This document shows, piece after piece, positions 12,180-23,304 of a DNA stretch of 64,000 bases. The position numbers and the translations under genes are program-made. Source of the DNA: Amylostereum areolatum (lineage: Eukaryota > Basidiomycota > Agaricomycetes > Russulales > Stereaceae); assembly GCA_012932865.1 (NCBI GenBank), contig SAXG01000027.1:490640-554639 (forward strand). Direction: 5' to 3'. Position 1 is the first letter of the stretch. Each line of letters starts with the position of its first letter. The notes under the pieces were generated by a model, which was not told where the DNA came from, did no database searches, and was given only the letters and a program-made list of their open reading frames with translations.

Positions 12180-14910
12180 TCAGGAGAGGGTGGCGAAGCC
12201 GACCTGGCTGTTTCCGACATCGAAGGCGGTGTAAACGTTGCGCAGGAAGACGTCGCCGACGATCCAGAACTCTGTGGAAAGACAGGACAGTGAGCGACCA
12301 TCGGTGGTCGACGGTGAGGAAGCAAGACATACCGCTGCCGATGTCGTCGTCCCCGGCGAGACCGCCGACGCAGTCCGAAGAGCCCGACGAGGCCTGGCCG
12401 ACGGTGAAGGTGGAAGGGTCGATGCTGAACTCCTTGCCTGCGAACGTGATGCTGACGGGCGTGGAGAAGTCGCAGGGAACTGTTCAAAATCGGTGAGCTT
12501 CGGTGCACGAAATCACGCAGGAGCGGCGGTGCTGACTGGTATAAGTGCCGTCGTCGGAGGCCTTCGAGCCGTCGATCTGGGCGTAGACGGACTTGACGGA
12601 TGCGGTGTCGCCGATGATGAGGGTGGTACCGGTGTCGATGATGGAAGAGGTGCTGGAGACGACCGAGTCGCCATTGACGCTGAAGGCGTCCAAGGCAACC
12701 TGCCAGTAACCCTGTAGCGCGCACACACCATTCAGTCACTGTCCCACAGATCCATGCCAGCGTACGTACCTCTTGAGTAACGGGGACATAAGTGAAGTCG
12801 CCGGAGTAGAGCTTGCTGTTCGTGCCGCCGAGGTAGAGCTCCGCGCCGCTGTCAGAGAGCTTGAACCCAAAGACCGGGCTGTCTGTGGCGCCCGCGGCAA
12901 TGAAGCTCTGGAAGGGAGGATCGGCGTTATAGTCCGAGATAGACTTGAAGCCCATGCCCAACAGGCCGTCCGCGGGGAAGTTGCTGCTCTCGAAGCCGGA
13001 CGAGTACGTCTTCGCCGCGCCCAACGTCTGCGCTTTAGCCTACACCACCAGGCGATCCCTCAGCTTCATTCCGATATCACGCCCCTGAGTTTGAAGTTGG
13101 TGTGCCGATGGATGGAATCCAAAAATGTCAAGCGGATATCACGCTCAACGAATTCCCTTGGGCCCGAAGCTGAGGTTCTTTGGATTCAATCCAATAATCT
13201 TACTAAGCTCATCAAGAATCGCTCGGCGGGTTGCTGGCTTAAATCGTGCTTATTGCGATCTTATCCTGATGTAGAAGGAAGAAAATCATGATATTTTCAT
13301 TTGATAACTACAGAGTATATGGGGGCTGCTACGGGATATATGGAGAGGGATGACAGGTGAGAGAGGGTTACCTGGGATGCCAACAAAGCAGGTGGACCAG
13401 ACGGAGACCGAGATAAGACCAGGGAACCCAGTGAGCCAGGGGACAGAGAGCCAGGACCAGAGAGGAGCGCGAGCGGGACCAAGATCGCGAGCGAGGACCA
13501 AGACCGCAAGCAAAAATCGAGAGACCGAGAGTAAAGTTCAAGACCACGAGCAAAGTTCAAGACCAGGAGTAAAGTTCAAGGCCGCGAGCGAAGGTGAGGA
13601 CGACTGCCAGCGACAACAAGAGGGGCGCCGGAGCATGTGCAAATCCTGAATGCTGTCGCGAGGGCAGGTGGGCGGTAAGTGAATAGAACACGCACCATGG
13701 TCCAGACTCTGGATGATGCCCACATGAGAGTGTCGAAGGGAGAGTCCATACCCAACCCTTCGTACATCCACGGAAACCCTGACGCGCCGTCCAAATCTCG
13801 GTACGTCGGAGTCGCCCATTACAGATGAGGGGTTATGGCCAGGTGAAGGACGGGGAGAAGAGAAGGACGTGGTGAGAGGAAACAAGGAGTCGAGGATGAC
13901 TTGGCGCGACGACGAAAATGAATACTGCTTACATAACCCGCGCTCGTCGCCGTCCATCGAGGACTCTGTGGGGATTGAAACTGAGAGGACAACCTGTACT
14001 CACGCTGACTTGGGCGCGAAGCCGACTTTCTCGCAACGGATAATCGGAATGGCGCCGAGATTGAGGGGGTTGGATTGAAGCTGACACGATGCTAGCGTGA
14101 ACCCTTGGTCACGCCATCAGACTCATCCGAATGGCCCCGCATAGAGTCATGCTGAGGCAACTGCTGGTGGTGTACAGAGAACTCTGCCGTCAACGATCGA
14201 GCAGGGAAGCTCATACGATCAGATACACACCGTGAGGCCAGCGATGGAGACGGTGTCGGTGTACTGGTCGCCACTGACGGTCGAGCCGTCGCCGTAGGAG
14301 AGCGAGAAGTCCTTGTTGAGCGCGGTCGAGGACGAGCTCGAGCTGGGGTCGTACGTCGCGTGGCCGGAGCAGCTCGAATCGCAGTCGGGGCCGGGCAGGA
14401 AGAGGTCGCTGCTTCCGGTGTCGAAGTCGACTAGAAGACGGAGTCAAGTTAGCTCTTGATCGCTGTGGAGCAGGAAGGGGTATGTTTGACGTACCCGTGA
14501 ATGACTTCGCGGGGGTGCCCACGGAGATCTTCCCGTACCAAAGCTCTTCGGAATCGTCTGTCAACGCGTCAGCACCGGCGGCGCGCTTCTGCGTTGTCCT
14601 CATGGACTTGGCCAGGGGGTGGGCGGAACCAGTGTTGCGAGCGTACGCCTCGAAGCCGCGCTGAACCTTGCTGCAAAAGAACGTTGTCGGTCAGGCTGTG
14701 GTCAAAGTGAGACCCGTCAAACGAAGCGGCTCACGCGACGCTCCTCTTGACGTTGGCCTTGAGAGCAGCAGTGTCTGCGACACCGTCAGCACGACGAATA
14801 GCTGTGCGCTTCTGGAGGGGGATGGCCAAGCCGGGGCGCGCCTCGGAGGAGGGGGCGGCGGCGGTCAAGAAGGGGAGAGCGGCGAGGATGAAGGCAGCGG
14901 AGAAGTACAT
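12180..14910 (-). CDS. secreted pepsin-like aspartic protease with transposon in an intron
   Basis: A1-family aspartic endopeptidase, synthesised as a secreted zymogen. Exons 14910-14735, 14670-14495, 14430-14231, 13039-12770, 12711-12537, 12479-12333 and 12271-12180 join to 411 aa with no break. There is a signal peptide (MYFSAAFILAALPFLTAAA), then a basic propeptide of about 75 residues. Catalytic Asp 1 is in VDFDTGSSDLFLPG and Asp 2 in SIIDTGTTLI; the flap region SYGDGSTVSG and the NFPADGLLGMGF motif are present. The third intron is 1,191 nt because a 1,130-bp element sits inside it; without the element and one TA it would be 59 nt. The reading frame is intact, so function depends on whether this long intron is spliced. 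Confidence 0.9.
13043..14172 (+). mobile_element. small non-autonomous DNA transposon, copy 1
   Basis: This 1,130-bp element starts CACCACCAG and ends CTGGTGGTG, and is flanked by TA on both sides (13041-13042 and 14173-14174). The ends match for about 22 bp with mismatches. It has no credible gene. It is the same sequence as 27598-28727, in the same orientation at a constant offset of 14,555, with identical translations in every frame I compared. Its left part resembles the right end of the large element at 27350-37997 read in reverse; its right part resembles that element's left end read in reverse. It is therefore a deletion derivative that the large element's transposase could mobilise. 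Confidence 0.88.
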
Positions 14911-14987
14911 GGCGACGAAGTAGAGCTGGAGTGGGGGGATGAACTGGGGACTGGACCAGTGAAGAATTGGGACATGCGAGGACGGGC

Positions 14988-14993
14988 TTTATA
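14988..14993 (-). promoter_or_regulatory. TATA box of the aspartic protease gene
   Basis: TATAAA on the minus strand lies about 78 bp upstream of the protease ATG at 14910, a spacing that leaves a short leader. Confidence 0.5.
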
Positions 14994-15921
14994 CGCTGGC
15001 GGGGGGGAGATCACGTCGAATCGAAGCATGCGACATCTTAGACCATCGGGATGGGCGTTCAGCCAATGCTGGTACGAATCTGGGTCGAGCAAGATCGAGC
15101 ACGAGTGATGACTCCACAGCGGGTAAAGAGTCCATACGTCTCGGAAGCTAACCTCGACAGCCGAAAGCTGCAGGTGCATCGTTGTAGACTCCTAGTGCGA
15201 CAGCGCAATGTCGCCAATCGCATGGCCCCGAGGTTCGTGTCCGCCACCATCCAAGACATCCCGTGATATTCGCCATGGCCTCCATGTGCCCCCGAGATCG
15301 AAGATTTCGCAGAGCGCGCTGTGCGAAGCAGTATAGCGGCTAAGAAGGATGATAATCGCACTGAAAGTAGCCACCCACACATGATCCCTGCATGAACAAT
15401 GAACGATAAGTAGGCGTCCGGCGGTGTCGATCATTGACCGTCCGCGTGTCCCGAGCTCTCGAGCGGGTCACGGTAGCGACGGTACAGCGACCGACATTGC
15501 CTACAGCGTATTTTTAGCACCGAGGATCGATATACCTGCAATCGCACGGATATGAGCGCATATATCGATGTTGGAGAAGACGCTGGGACCATATGGATCT
15601 TCAACTGGGGCAATAGTGAGCGGAGCAGAGCTCGTGGATCGTCGCAGGAGAGCTGGCTACCGGCTGCCGCCGGACATGTACCCTCTCGTGCAGGTTCGAG
15701 CCATGTTCCCACGTTCCCTCTTTCCGTGCCACGACGTCGACTCGACTGAGTCGACCACATCCAGCCAACTGTTACTGTTGGGCACACCCTCATAGCATCC
15801 ATCTGTCCTTTGTCTGTATGCGCTGTCCTTGATTCAACGGAATGACCAGTCCAAACATCAGTTTCGATACGCTGGGAAGCTTGATCATACGCAACGAACT
15901 GTTCCCTTTCACTTACCTCGA
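14994..15921. other. intergenic between divergent secreted hydrolases
   Basis: About 930 bp between the protease promoter (-) and the beta-lactamase-like gene (+). No coding motif is visible. The minus frame 15431-16048 overlaps the real hydrolase and is rejected. Confidence 0.45.
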
Positions 15922-17964
15922 ATGACTTCGGCTGTTTTAGCTCTGATCTTTCTGTTGGTGCCGTTGGCGCTCTGGATGCCTCGAGGACTGTCGACCGCGG
16001 ACCAATTTCCAACGAGCACCTCGGTGCCCGCGAGCTCCGGATCCCCACTCATCACCCCAGATTTTTTGGACTTCTTTCAGAACCTCGCCCGGTCACACCT
16101 CATCCCTGGCCTCGCCGTCACCGTCGTGCACGCAAAAGGTGATACGGAGTATGCTGTTTGGGGCATCGGCACAGACGTGGGCGAACCCATGACAATCGAC
16201 GTGAGCATGCCTGCTGGATCCTTCCCGTCGAGCCCGCTGAAGAGCAAGTTGATCTGCCAGACCATGGTCTTCCTCGCGTCCTGCTCGAAAGCTTTTTTAT
16301 CCGCTGGCATGGGAATACTGATGGACGATTTCGAGGCGGGAAGGAATGCAACGCCGCTACCACAAGGTCTGACGCGTTTCGACTGGGACACAAAAATCAA
16401 GGACCTGCTTCCTGGAGAGTGGGGGTTGATGGATGGATGGGCGGAAGAAAAGGCGAGCGTTAGAGACGTGCTATCCCATGTATCGGGGATGCCCAGGTCA
16501 CCCTCTTTCTTTTCTCAAAATTCAAGGACTTCTTGCTGACCGTGATACATAGACATGACGCCTCGTACGACCGTGCCGACACGCCGTCTAGTGTTGTCTC
16601 ACGAATGCGATATCTGCGACCCGCTTACGAACTTCGTGCGCGATGGCTATACAACAATCAGGCATGTATTCCTCGCCTTCAGTGTTCGTTCCAATATTCA
16701 CCATCTCATCAGATGTACATGCTCTGCAGCCACATCATCGCGAAGTATGCTGCAATCCCCTATACCCGATTCGTACAAGAAAGGATATTTTCTCCCCTAA
16801 ACATGTCCTCGACATACAGCGTGGGCGATGCATTGGACTCCGGGAAGTTGACCCACGTCTGGACGCCACAAGCTAGACGGATCCCTTTTCCTCTTTCTGA
16901 AGCCACAACGGAACTCGTTGCTGGTCCGGGCGGCGTCATTGCTAGCGTGGCGGACCTTGTTAGCCGTTTCTCCTTGCGACGTTTCTTCCTACCTAACTCG
17001 ACCTTCCGTGCTAGGCCAAGTGGATTCGGATGCTCCTCCACGCTGGGGTCAATCCATCGACCAACACCCCCGTTATCCCCCATGCTGTTTTCCGAGAAAT
17101 TACAACCGCACATGCCATCGTTCCGAGTCGGACCCCTGTGACGGGGTATGGAATGGGCTGGTTCAGGACCTCCTATCTTGGGCACGACGTAAGGCTCCGT
17201 TCTAGCCTTCTTCGCCATGAGGTACTTACGAGCACCATCCTCCATGCTAGGTCGTATGGCACGACGGGTCACTCCCCGGGGTATCAACAGTTGTGCTCTT
17301 CGCGCCCTCAGAAGGGGTTGGCCTCGCCGTCCTGGTCAACGCTGGCGAGCAGGGGGAAGCCGTCAACTCGATTATATTCGATCTCCTGAGTCGGGCTTTC
17401 CGCCATCGCTCCGGCAGCATGGCGTCCATCCCCTCTTTTGCGTTCGAGCCGACCTATCCGCGTACCCAAAAACCGTGCACAAACAGTCGCCCCTCAGCCC
17501 CTCCAGATCCACCTCCAGACTTCTCCGGAACGTACCACAACACGGGTTATGGTACCATCATACTCTGCAGCGCCTTCGACACCTCGAGCTATTGTCGCCA
17601 CGTACTCCTGTCTTTCCGTGCCATAGATGGCGGCGCTCACAACGATACGCACGAGGCCGAGTACTTCGCAGTATGGCCCCGCGTAAGGACGACCCATCTC
17701 CGGTTTAGTCCTATTGCCCACATGGGCAGTCAGCATCGGTATAATGCGGTACTGACCTCGTTGTTCCCGTGGGGATACGGCTGGGACAGACGGCCGTTTG
17801 AGACTCCAGAAGAGCTGGGCTATGTTGATTTTGTGATTGATGAAAGGACCGGAGGCGTACTCGGGTTTGGACTCGTGACGACAGACGGCGAGGAGGCTGC
17901 AAGGAAAAGGAAAGGACGCTCTGTGGAGGAAAGGGCGGATGCATGGTTCATAAAGGTGGAATGA
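15922..17964 (+). CDS. serine beta-lactamase-like hydrolase (class C / LACTB-type), probably secreted
   Basis: Member of the beta-lactamase/penicillin-binding serine hydrolase superfamily; fungal members are esterases or peptidases of mostly unknown substrate. Exons 15922-16200, 16261-16496, 16553-16661, 16713-16958, 17021-17188 and 17251-17964 join in phase to 583 aa. The N terminus has a hydrophobic signal or anchor segment (SAVLALIFLLVPLALW). The three active-site motifs are visible: SCSK (SxxK, in FLASCSKAFLS), YNNQ (YxN) and WHDGS (HxG). Intron 3 starts with GC rather than GT. The C-terminal about 150 residues form a separate domain ending AWFIKVE. The ATG at 15922 is chosen because it directly precedes the hydrophobic segment. 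Confidence 0.88.
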
Positions 17965-18053
17965 CTTCCGTACAGTAGGTTATGTAGGATCACGGCAAGG
18001 TGTACGATTATTAGATGCGAATATATGGCTTTGACAACACTTTCCTATCGCGA

Positions 18054-19957
18054 TTACCCGAATTTCGCAAATCGCCTCAGCCATTCCGGATACTCTCCAC
18101 TGTCAGGAAGACCAGATGTCCGTTCCTTCTCCCTTGTCTCATGTCCGCAAGTCGGCAGTATGAATGCATCTGGACTGGCCAGCTCGTACCGCCTGAGCTT
18201 CGCTCTCCACGCGGCATGGGCTGCGCGCCGGTGCGTGGCAGACGACGTGTATACCGCATCGTCCACATAAAAACCAGCTGTCTCAGGCTGCTGGCTATCC
18301 TTTCTGGGAACCCCCTTCCTGGGGAACCTAAGATGGGTGTTCATGATTTTGGCCAAGTATGACTGTCGTGAATGATGTGACAGCAGGGGGGAGGTGTACG
18401 CGAAGGTCGGGTACGGATCCGTTGAAGGAGTGTATGCCATGCCGGACGGGAGACCAAGACGCTCTGTAACACGAAGGGGTACGTGTCGCCGTGGAACGGG
18501 AGGGGCTGGAGAAGAGCGAGACTGAACCGCGTTCCAATCACTGATACAACAAAGACAACGGGTCAGACGTTGATGAAGAGTGCGCGATTGCACATCGGAA
18601 AACGCACATTCCATCAAAGAAAGGGTGTAGCCTCAGCTGGGCCAAGTTGGGGCGCTTCAAAGCATTCGTATTGAAAGCCTAGAATCAACAGAACGTCCGT
18701 CTAGGATTTCAAGCACCAACGGAAATACATGGGCATACCTTGCGAAGGAAGTCCCGCGCAACGAGACTGAGACCTCTGCCGCCGACCGTTTTGAAAGAAA
18801 AATCTGCTTGAGGGGCCGTTCGGCTATTGGCAAGAAAAAAAGGGCGCTGGCAAGAAGAAGAGTCGGTAAACACGAAGAGCTAGATAGGGCAGGTTTGATT
18901 ACATGGCCCAGGAGAAGTGTATGAGCCATGACCCCAAGCGACTTGACTTGTGCATCGGACGAAGGGCGTGCGCCCGAAATCGAATTGTCGCAAGGTTGTA
19001 TCTTTCCCAAGTTGGCGAGAAGGAGGTGCCCAGCATTGTCGAAAAATATGTCTTCAAGCTCCACGCGGTCGTAGGTGCCGCCGGCCTTTCGAATTTTATC
19101 CATTATAACGAGCTGGAGGTTCTTGAGTCAGCGTGTCCGTACTGGCAGATAGCATGCAGAGTGTGGAACGTACGATTTCTGCCAAGTAGAAGGCAGCTTT
19201 GGCCTCGTCGCACTTCCCCAGTTGAGCAGATAGTCTGTCATAGGTTGGGTGGGCCTGCCATACATCGGTAAGTATGATCGGTCCCTTCGTACGAGCACAA
19301 CGACTGACATACCGTAAGAAAGAACCAAAAAGCATCATCGTGCCAACTTGCTAGCAGCGGCAGGACGCCCACTATTCCGTCCATTCTCCGCAGTAACTCC
19401 TGTTCTGACAGGATCCTCGCATCAGGGCTTCCCTGCTCTTCCAACTTGGCCTTGGATAATACGCGGAGCGCATATTCCTTGTGACAAATACACTCTTGGA
19501 CGCGAAATATACAGCTTGTGTCGCTCGCGTGTAGGAGGCTGATGGGTGTGAAGTTGCCGGTAGATTGTTCGGGAGTGAAACATCCGGATAGCGCTGCAGA
19601 TGCATTGCTCGGGGAAGGTGGTGGAGGGATGGAGAACCATAGGACAGGGGTGGTGACGGAAATAAAGGGTAGCTCCTGGGGTTCAGAACTAGCAACAGTG
19701 ATAGCAGTGATATCGAGACTGGCGTTTTGGTGAAGAAGACTGGACGATGGCACGTCGTCGACGAGGGTCCACGAGGCCAGTAGGCCGTCATCATACACTT
19801 GATACTGTTCTTCTGTATGGCATTGGCGGCTACGCTGATTCAAAGGAGCCATGTCAAGAGAGGTCCGATCAAGTTTTGGAAAACGTACGAAGAGTTTTGA
19901 TGGCGCCGTCTCGTCAGTTGCTTGCGAGACTCGGCAGGCGTTCTGAAGCTGATCCAT
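18054..19957 (-). CDS. AGC-type pseudokinase
   Basis: Protein-kinase fold without catalytic residues. The N-terminal exon reads through about residue 200. The glycine loop position is degenerate (LLHASDTSCIFRV), the ATP-anchoring Lys is Arg (YALRVLSK), the HRD/KPEN catalytic loop is lost (DRVELEDIFFDNAGH) and DFG is NLG (LLANLGK). The C-lobe end is well kept (LVARDFLRK, RPNLAQLRLHPFFDG, then DWNAV), followed by a tail of about 165 residues ending WLRRFAKFG. Exons join without stop codons (for example FFLT to AHPTYDRL, and FFDG to IDWNAV), so it looks like a real pseudokinase rather than debris. The exact start is uncertain: 19957 or the ATG at about 19852. The nearest relative I see here is the intact kinase at 52.8 kb. 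Confidence 0.75.
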
Positions 19958-20416
19958 GTCCTATTCGCGTGAGTTAACTATACTTTGAAATGCTGATGGC
20001 AATCCACGTTGCAAGGTCTAGGACCCTAGGATGTTGACGTATGTCCGGTTCGCTTTTTGACCGCTGCGTTTCGGTCTCAGCTGAGGGCAGTGAACATGTA
20101 GTACTTAGTACTTAGTAGGGCTGCCAATCTGAAACGCCTGTGATGAAAGGAGGGGGTGATGACATGCCGAGAAGGTAGTATGGAAACGAGTTCAGAATCA
20201 TATGTTGGACGTTGGCGGTGTCGGTGAACGAGTTAATACGAAGTCAGAAAGGCTGTTCGATGCGCGGTCACATGACTTGGTAAAAGCATCGCGTCAGCCT
20301 GAGGTCGCGTAAGTACATGTTCCGACGAGTTGAAGAACTCTTCGAATGCATGAGCACGGCTAGCGGTAAGTAATGTATATTAACGTTTATTTAACTCCGG
20401 TATACACCATCCGGAA
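19958..20416. other. intergenic
   Basis: No gene. It contains two overlapping copies of TACTTAG near 20102-20115. The region supplies the 5' flank of the pseudokinase and the 3' flank of the next gene. Confidence 0.45.
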
Positions 20417-21322
20417 TCAACTCCCAATCAACTCCACCTCAATCGTCAGCTCCTCCATCCTCGTTAGTAAATCTTCGTCAAAGCCCACGCGCTTCATTGT
20501 GATTGGCCGCAGGCTGGGAAAGTACACAAATCCACCCATATCGCGCACTTTGACCTCATCGTGCATGTGCTTCACGAAGTTCAAGAGGGGCGTCGTACCC
20601 CTCTCGCCGGGGCCGGCTGGAAGCGGTCCCAGTTGTAGGCGAGTCCAGTACGTCGGGTATTCCCGAGCCGCTCTCCAGTGCTCTCTAGTGAACTGCGATT
20701 TTCGGTCCACGATGAGGCGATACGCTCCCTTGTACTCGGCCATAGACTCCTCGTCGGGACACTGTACAAACACATGCACCTCCTCGATACTGCCACGAGG
20801 ATCCAAGTTCTGCGTAACCGGGACCGTAAGTTGACCAGACCCGAGGGGGTTCTGCGATATACGTTCTAGCACCGGGATAGGAATATATAGGACCGGTTGA
20901 GGAGGGGCGTCGGACTTTTTGGGAGCGCGTTGCGTGGAATATTCTTGAGCGAGTGCGTGGTCCTCAGTGGCGAGCGGCCAGAATCTCCCATCTCCGCTAG
21001 CTTCATTAAACGTGCAGTTCCTACTGTCGTTGAATACATGCATTGGAGGAGCGCTTCCGGCGTTTTGCCTCTGTGATGGCGATAAGTATACATCCGATGG
21101 AGGAGGGGTATTGCGAACCATGAAGAGCTTGATAATATCGCGTCGGAAACGCCTAGAGCCTCCTCCCTTGGCGGTGGCCGAGGCGACTGGAGTCCTTTCG
21201 GCAGTGTGAAGGGCTATACGGGTGCCTTTCTCCACATTTGGGGGGCAGGGGGGATATTGGCCTGTCGAGAAGATCTCATGGATATGTTCCAGAAGGGGGG
21301 TAGGCGTTACTTGTAGGGACAT
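20417..21322 (-). CDS. uncharacterised protein, single exon
   Basis: An uninterrupted 301-codon frame starts with MSLQVTPTPLLEHIHEIFST and ends TIEVELIGS. I do not recognise the family. A basic, Ser/Pro-rich N-terminal half (GGGSRRFRRDIIKLFMVRN) leads to a more globular C-terminal half rich in Trp, Tyr and Phe (HWRAAREYPTYWTRLQL, MGGFVYFPSLRPITMK). There is no signal peptide and no membrane segment. Codon use and length support a real gene. Confidence 0.6.
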   Translation of the reverse strand: MSLQVTPTPLLEHIHEIFSTGQYPPCPPNVEKGTRIALHTAERTPVASATAKGGGSRRFRRDIIKLFMVRNTPPPSDVYLSPSQRQNAGSAPPMHVFNDSRNCTFNEASGDGRFWPLATEDHALAQEYSTQRAPKKSDAPPQPVLYIPIPVLERISQNPLGSGQLTVPVTQNLDPRGSIEEVHVFVQCPDEESMAEYKGAYRLIVDRKSQFTREHWRAAREYPTYWTRLQLGPLPAGPGERGTTPLLNFVKHMHDEVKVRDMGGFVYFPSLRPITMKRVGFDEDLLTRMEELTIEVELIGS

Positions 21323-21722
21323 TGCTAGCGAACGGGAGTAATTGTAGCGAGACGGGGAAGAAAAGGGAGAGTGGAATTAGTATATATAGCTCGTCGAGAG
21401 CTTATACCCAATATGGGTAGTGGCCGCAAGGATCGCCCGATTGACCCATTGACCAAAGTACAAGGGCATAAACACCAGTTCACGTCTTGGACGGAAGAAC
21501 AAGGGAATTGCAATATCAATGTTCCAGATGAAGCACCGTATGTAGACTTGACGGTGAGAACCACGAATGGCAAACGTAGAGCCTTCCCAAGGAGCTGCAC
21601 CATCGTCAAAAGTTATACCGCACTGTCAATGTCGCACTGTAACGTCAGTGTACACATATAGGAAGGCTTTGATCCCCACAGATTTAGAAAACCCGTTGGT
21701 GTGCCGATTCTTCATCGGCTGC
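21323..21722. other. intergenic
   Basis: About 400 bp with no recognisable gene; the opposing short frames at 21325-21661 have no motifs. Confidence 0.4.
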
Positions 21723-22850
21723 TCATTCTGCGTGTGAAGGCGGTCCAGTAAAAAGCCTTTCTCCATCGGCTGTAGACATCAAGGATCTAAACACAGGCTC
21801 CCATATTGCCGCCCGGTCGGGAAACCGATCCTTGAATACTCTGAATATCGCAGCGAGAGAATCCCAAGTGTCCTGAAGAAGCCCGTATTCATCCGTGGTG
21901 ATGTCGCGGTCGAGGGCGGCGGGGGGAAGACCCATGAACAAAGCAATATCGGAGAAGAATTCTTGCAGATCTTTGATCATGTCCAAGACCCGGTCAGCCA
22001 CCTCGCTGTGAGAGTCACGCAGCAATAGAAGCTATTTCAAGGTGTCAACTGCCGGTAGTAGCTCAGATATGGCCGGAACAAGAGACGTACGAGTATAACT
22101 GATTCTTCCGGGTCGGCCTGCCGATGACAATCCGGCCAAGGACACCGATGAACGACGAAAGGATGACCGCTACGGGGAGTAATTTAGGTGACAGGTGAAA
22201 GGAAGGCGTAATAAGTGTTTCGCACCCCTCCACCACGGTAGGAAACGCTCGGTCATGTAATCGGCTATTGCTCCGCTCACAACTTTCGCACTGTTCGAGA
22301 ACGTTTTATAACGTTCAAGAGCAAGACGTAGGTCGACCACAGCGATCATGCTGTGGGCGATGGCCATACCACCCCGCCCCTGTTCGTATATGCGCACGCC
22401 CGCACAGTGCCTGATAATGCACATCACGACGTCCACGACGGGGACTTTGGAGTCTTGTACCAAGGAATGGCCGACATATGGTGGTAAGTACCGGTGACGT
22501 ATTCAGCTTCGTAGGGGTTAATTTTGCGACCTCTGAGTAGCGGCGCAGGAGGGATAGCGTCTGTCTGATACTAAAGGAAACGCCAACATTGTTAGAAGCA
22601 CGTCTACGACAACATGGAATTACGCACTTTGCTCCATCCTCTATGACCCTTCCGCCCCATAATGGATCCATGCACTTCAAAGTTCACCGTAAGGGCCCGA
22701 AAGACCGCCGAAACCTGGAGCAGCACAATGGCCGCATTCCAATCCCCCACACTCTCCGGCTCCAGTAGCAGATCATGCCAGAATTCCCCTAGTATCAATT
22801 CAGTCAACGAGGTCTATGGGAAGGGAGCGATACGATGCGCCCAGGTCTTC
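21723..22850 (-). pseudogene. broken member of an uncharacterised F-box-like family
   Basis: This is a paralogue of the copy at 55405-56568. Shared blocks are the FWHDLLLEP segment, DWNAAIVLLQV, MDPLWGGRVIEDG, SIRQTLSLLRRYSEV, GHSLVQDSKVPVVDV and the C-terminal FPDRAAIWEPVFRSLMSTADGE. The N-terminal LPIDLVD resembles the start of an F-box helix. The blocks do not stay in one frame. LPIDLVD runs into a stop and the next block is in another frame (about 22800). A single-base shift separates the SLLRRYSEV block from GHSLVQDSKVP (about 22480). These lesions lie inside blocks that are continuous in the paralogue, so introns do not explain them. Confidence 0.65.
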
Positions 22851-23304
22851 GGGTTGATCAGACAATAAGATATTAGATGAACCAGTTTCGTCTGCAGTCA
22901 TGACGGTAGATATCTGACAGAAATCAATGCCTCTTCGTCGCGCGTTCGGGTGGGGTGCTTACATACCATATGTTCGGGATACGTGGGGGTGGAATGAAAA
23001 TCGAATCTTGGGCTTCGAATCCCTGCAAAAGGGTGACCATTCAAGGGTCCAAGGGAATGAATATATGCTGCGGTGGGGTCGGAGGGTGTGACAGTATTAT
23101 TGAAAAGTACAGTACAAACACCGACACGAGGCTCAGATAGAATGGAAGCAATTGCGCAGAAGGCCTTGCCAACCCTCACTGATATCCTATCTGGCCGCGG
23201 GGAAGGTACTTTATAACACTGATATGCAATGCTACTAAAACTACGTAGGAATGGGCGACTATCGTACACTGTGTTCTTATTCCACCCGGATTGAAAGTGA
23301 TCAT
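22851..23304. other. intergenic
   Basis: Contains the 3' flank of glutathione reductase and the decayed 5' end of the neighbouring pseudogene. Nothing else is seen. Confidence 0.4.

Noticed and set aside
13286..13957. Frames inside the 1,130-bp element (also at 27841-28512)
   Set aside because: They lie in non-coding repeat sequence derived from transposon ends and show no protein-like conservation.
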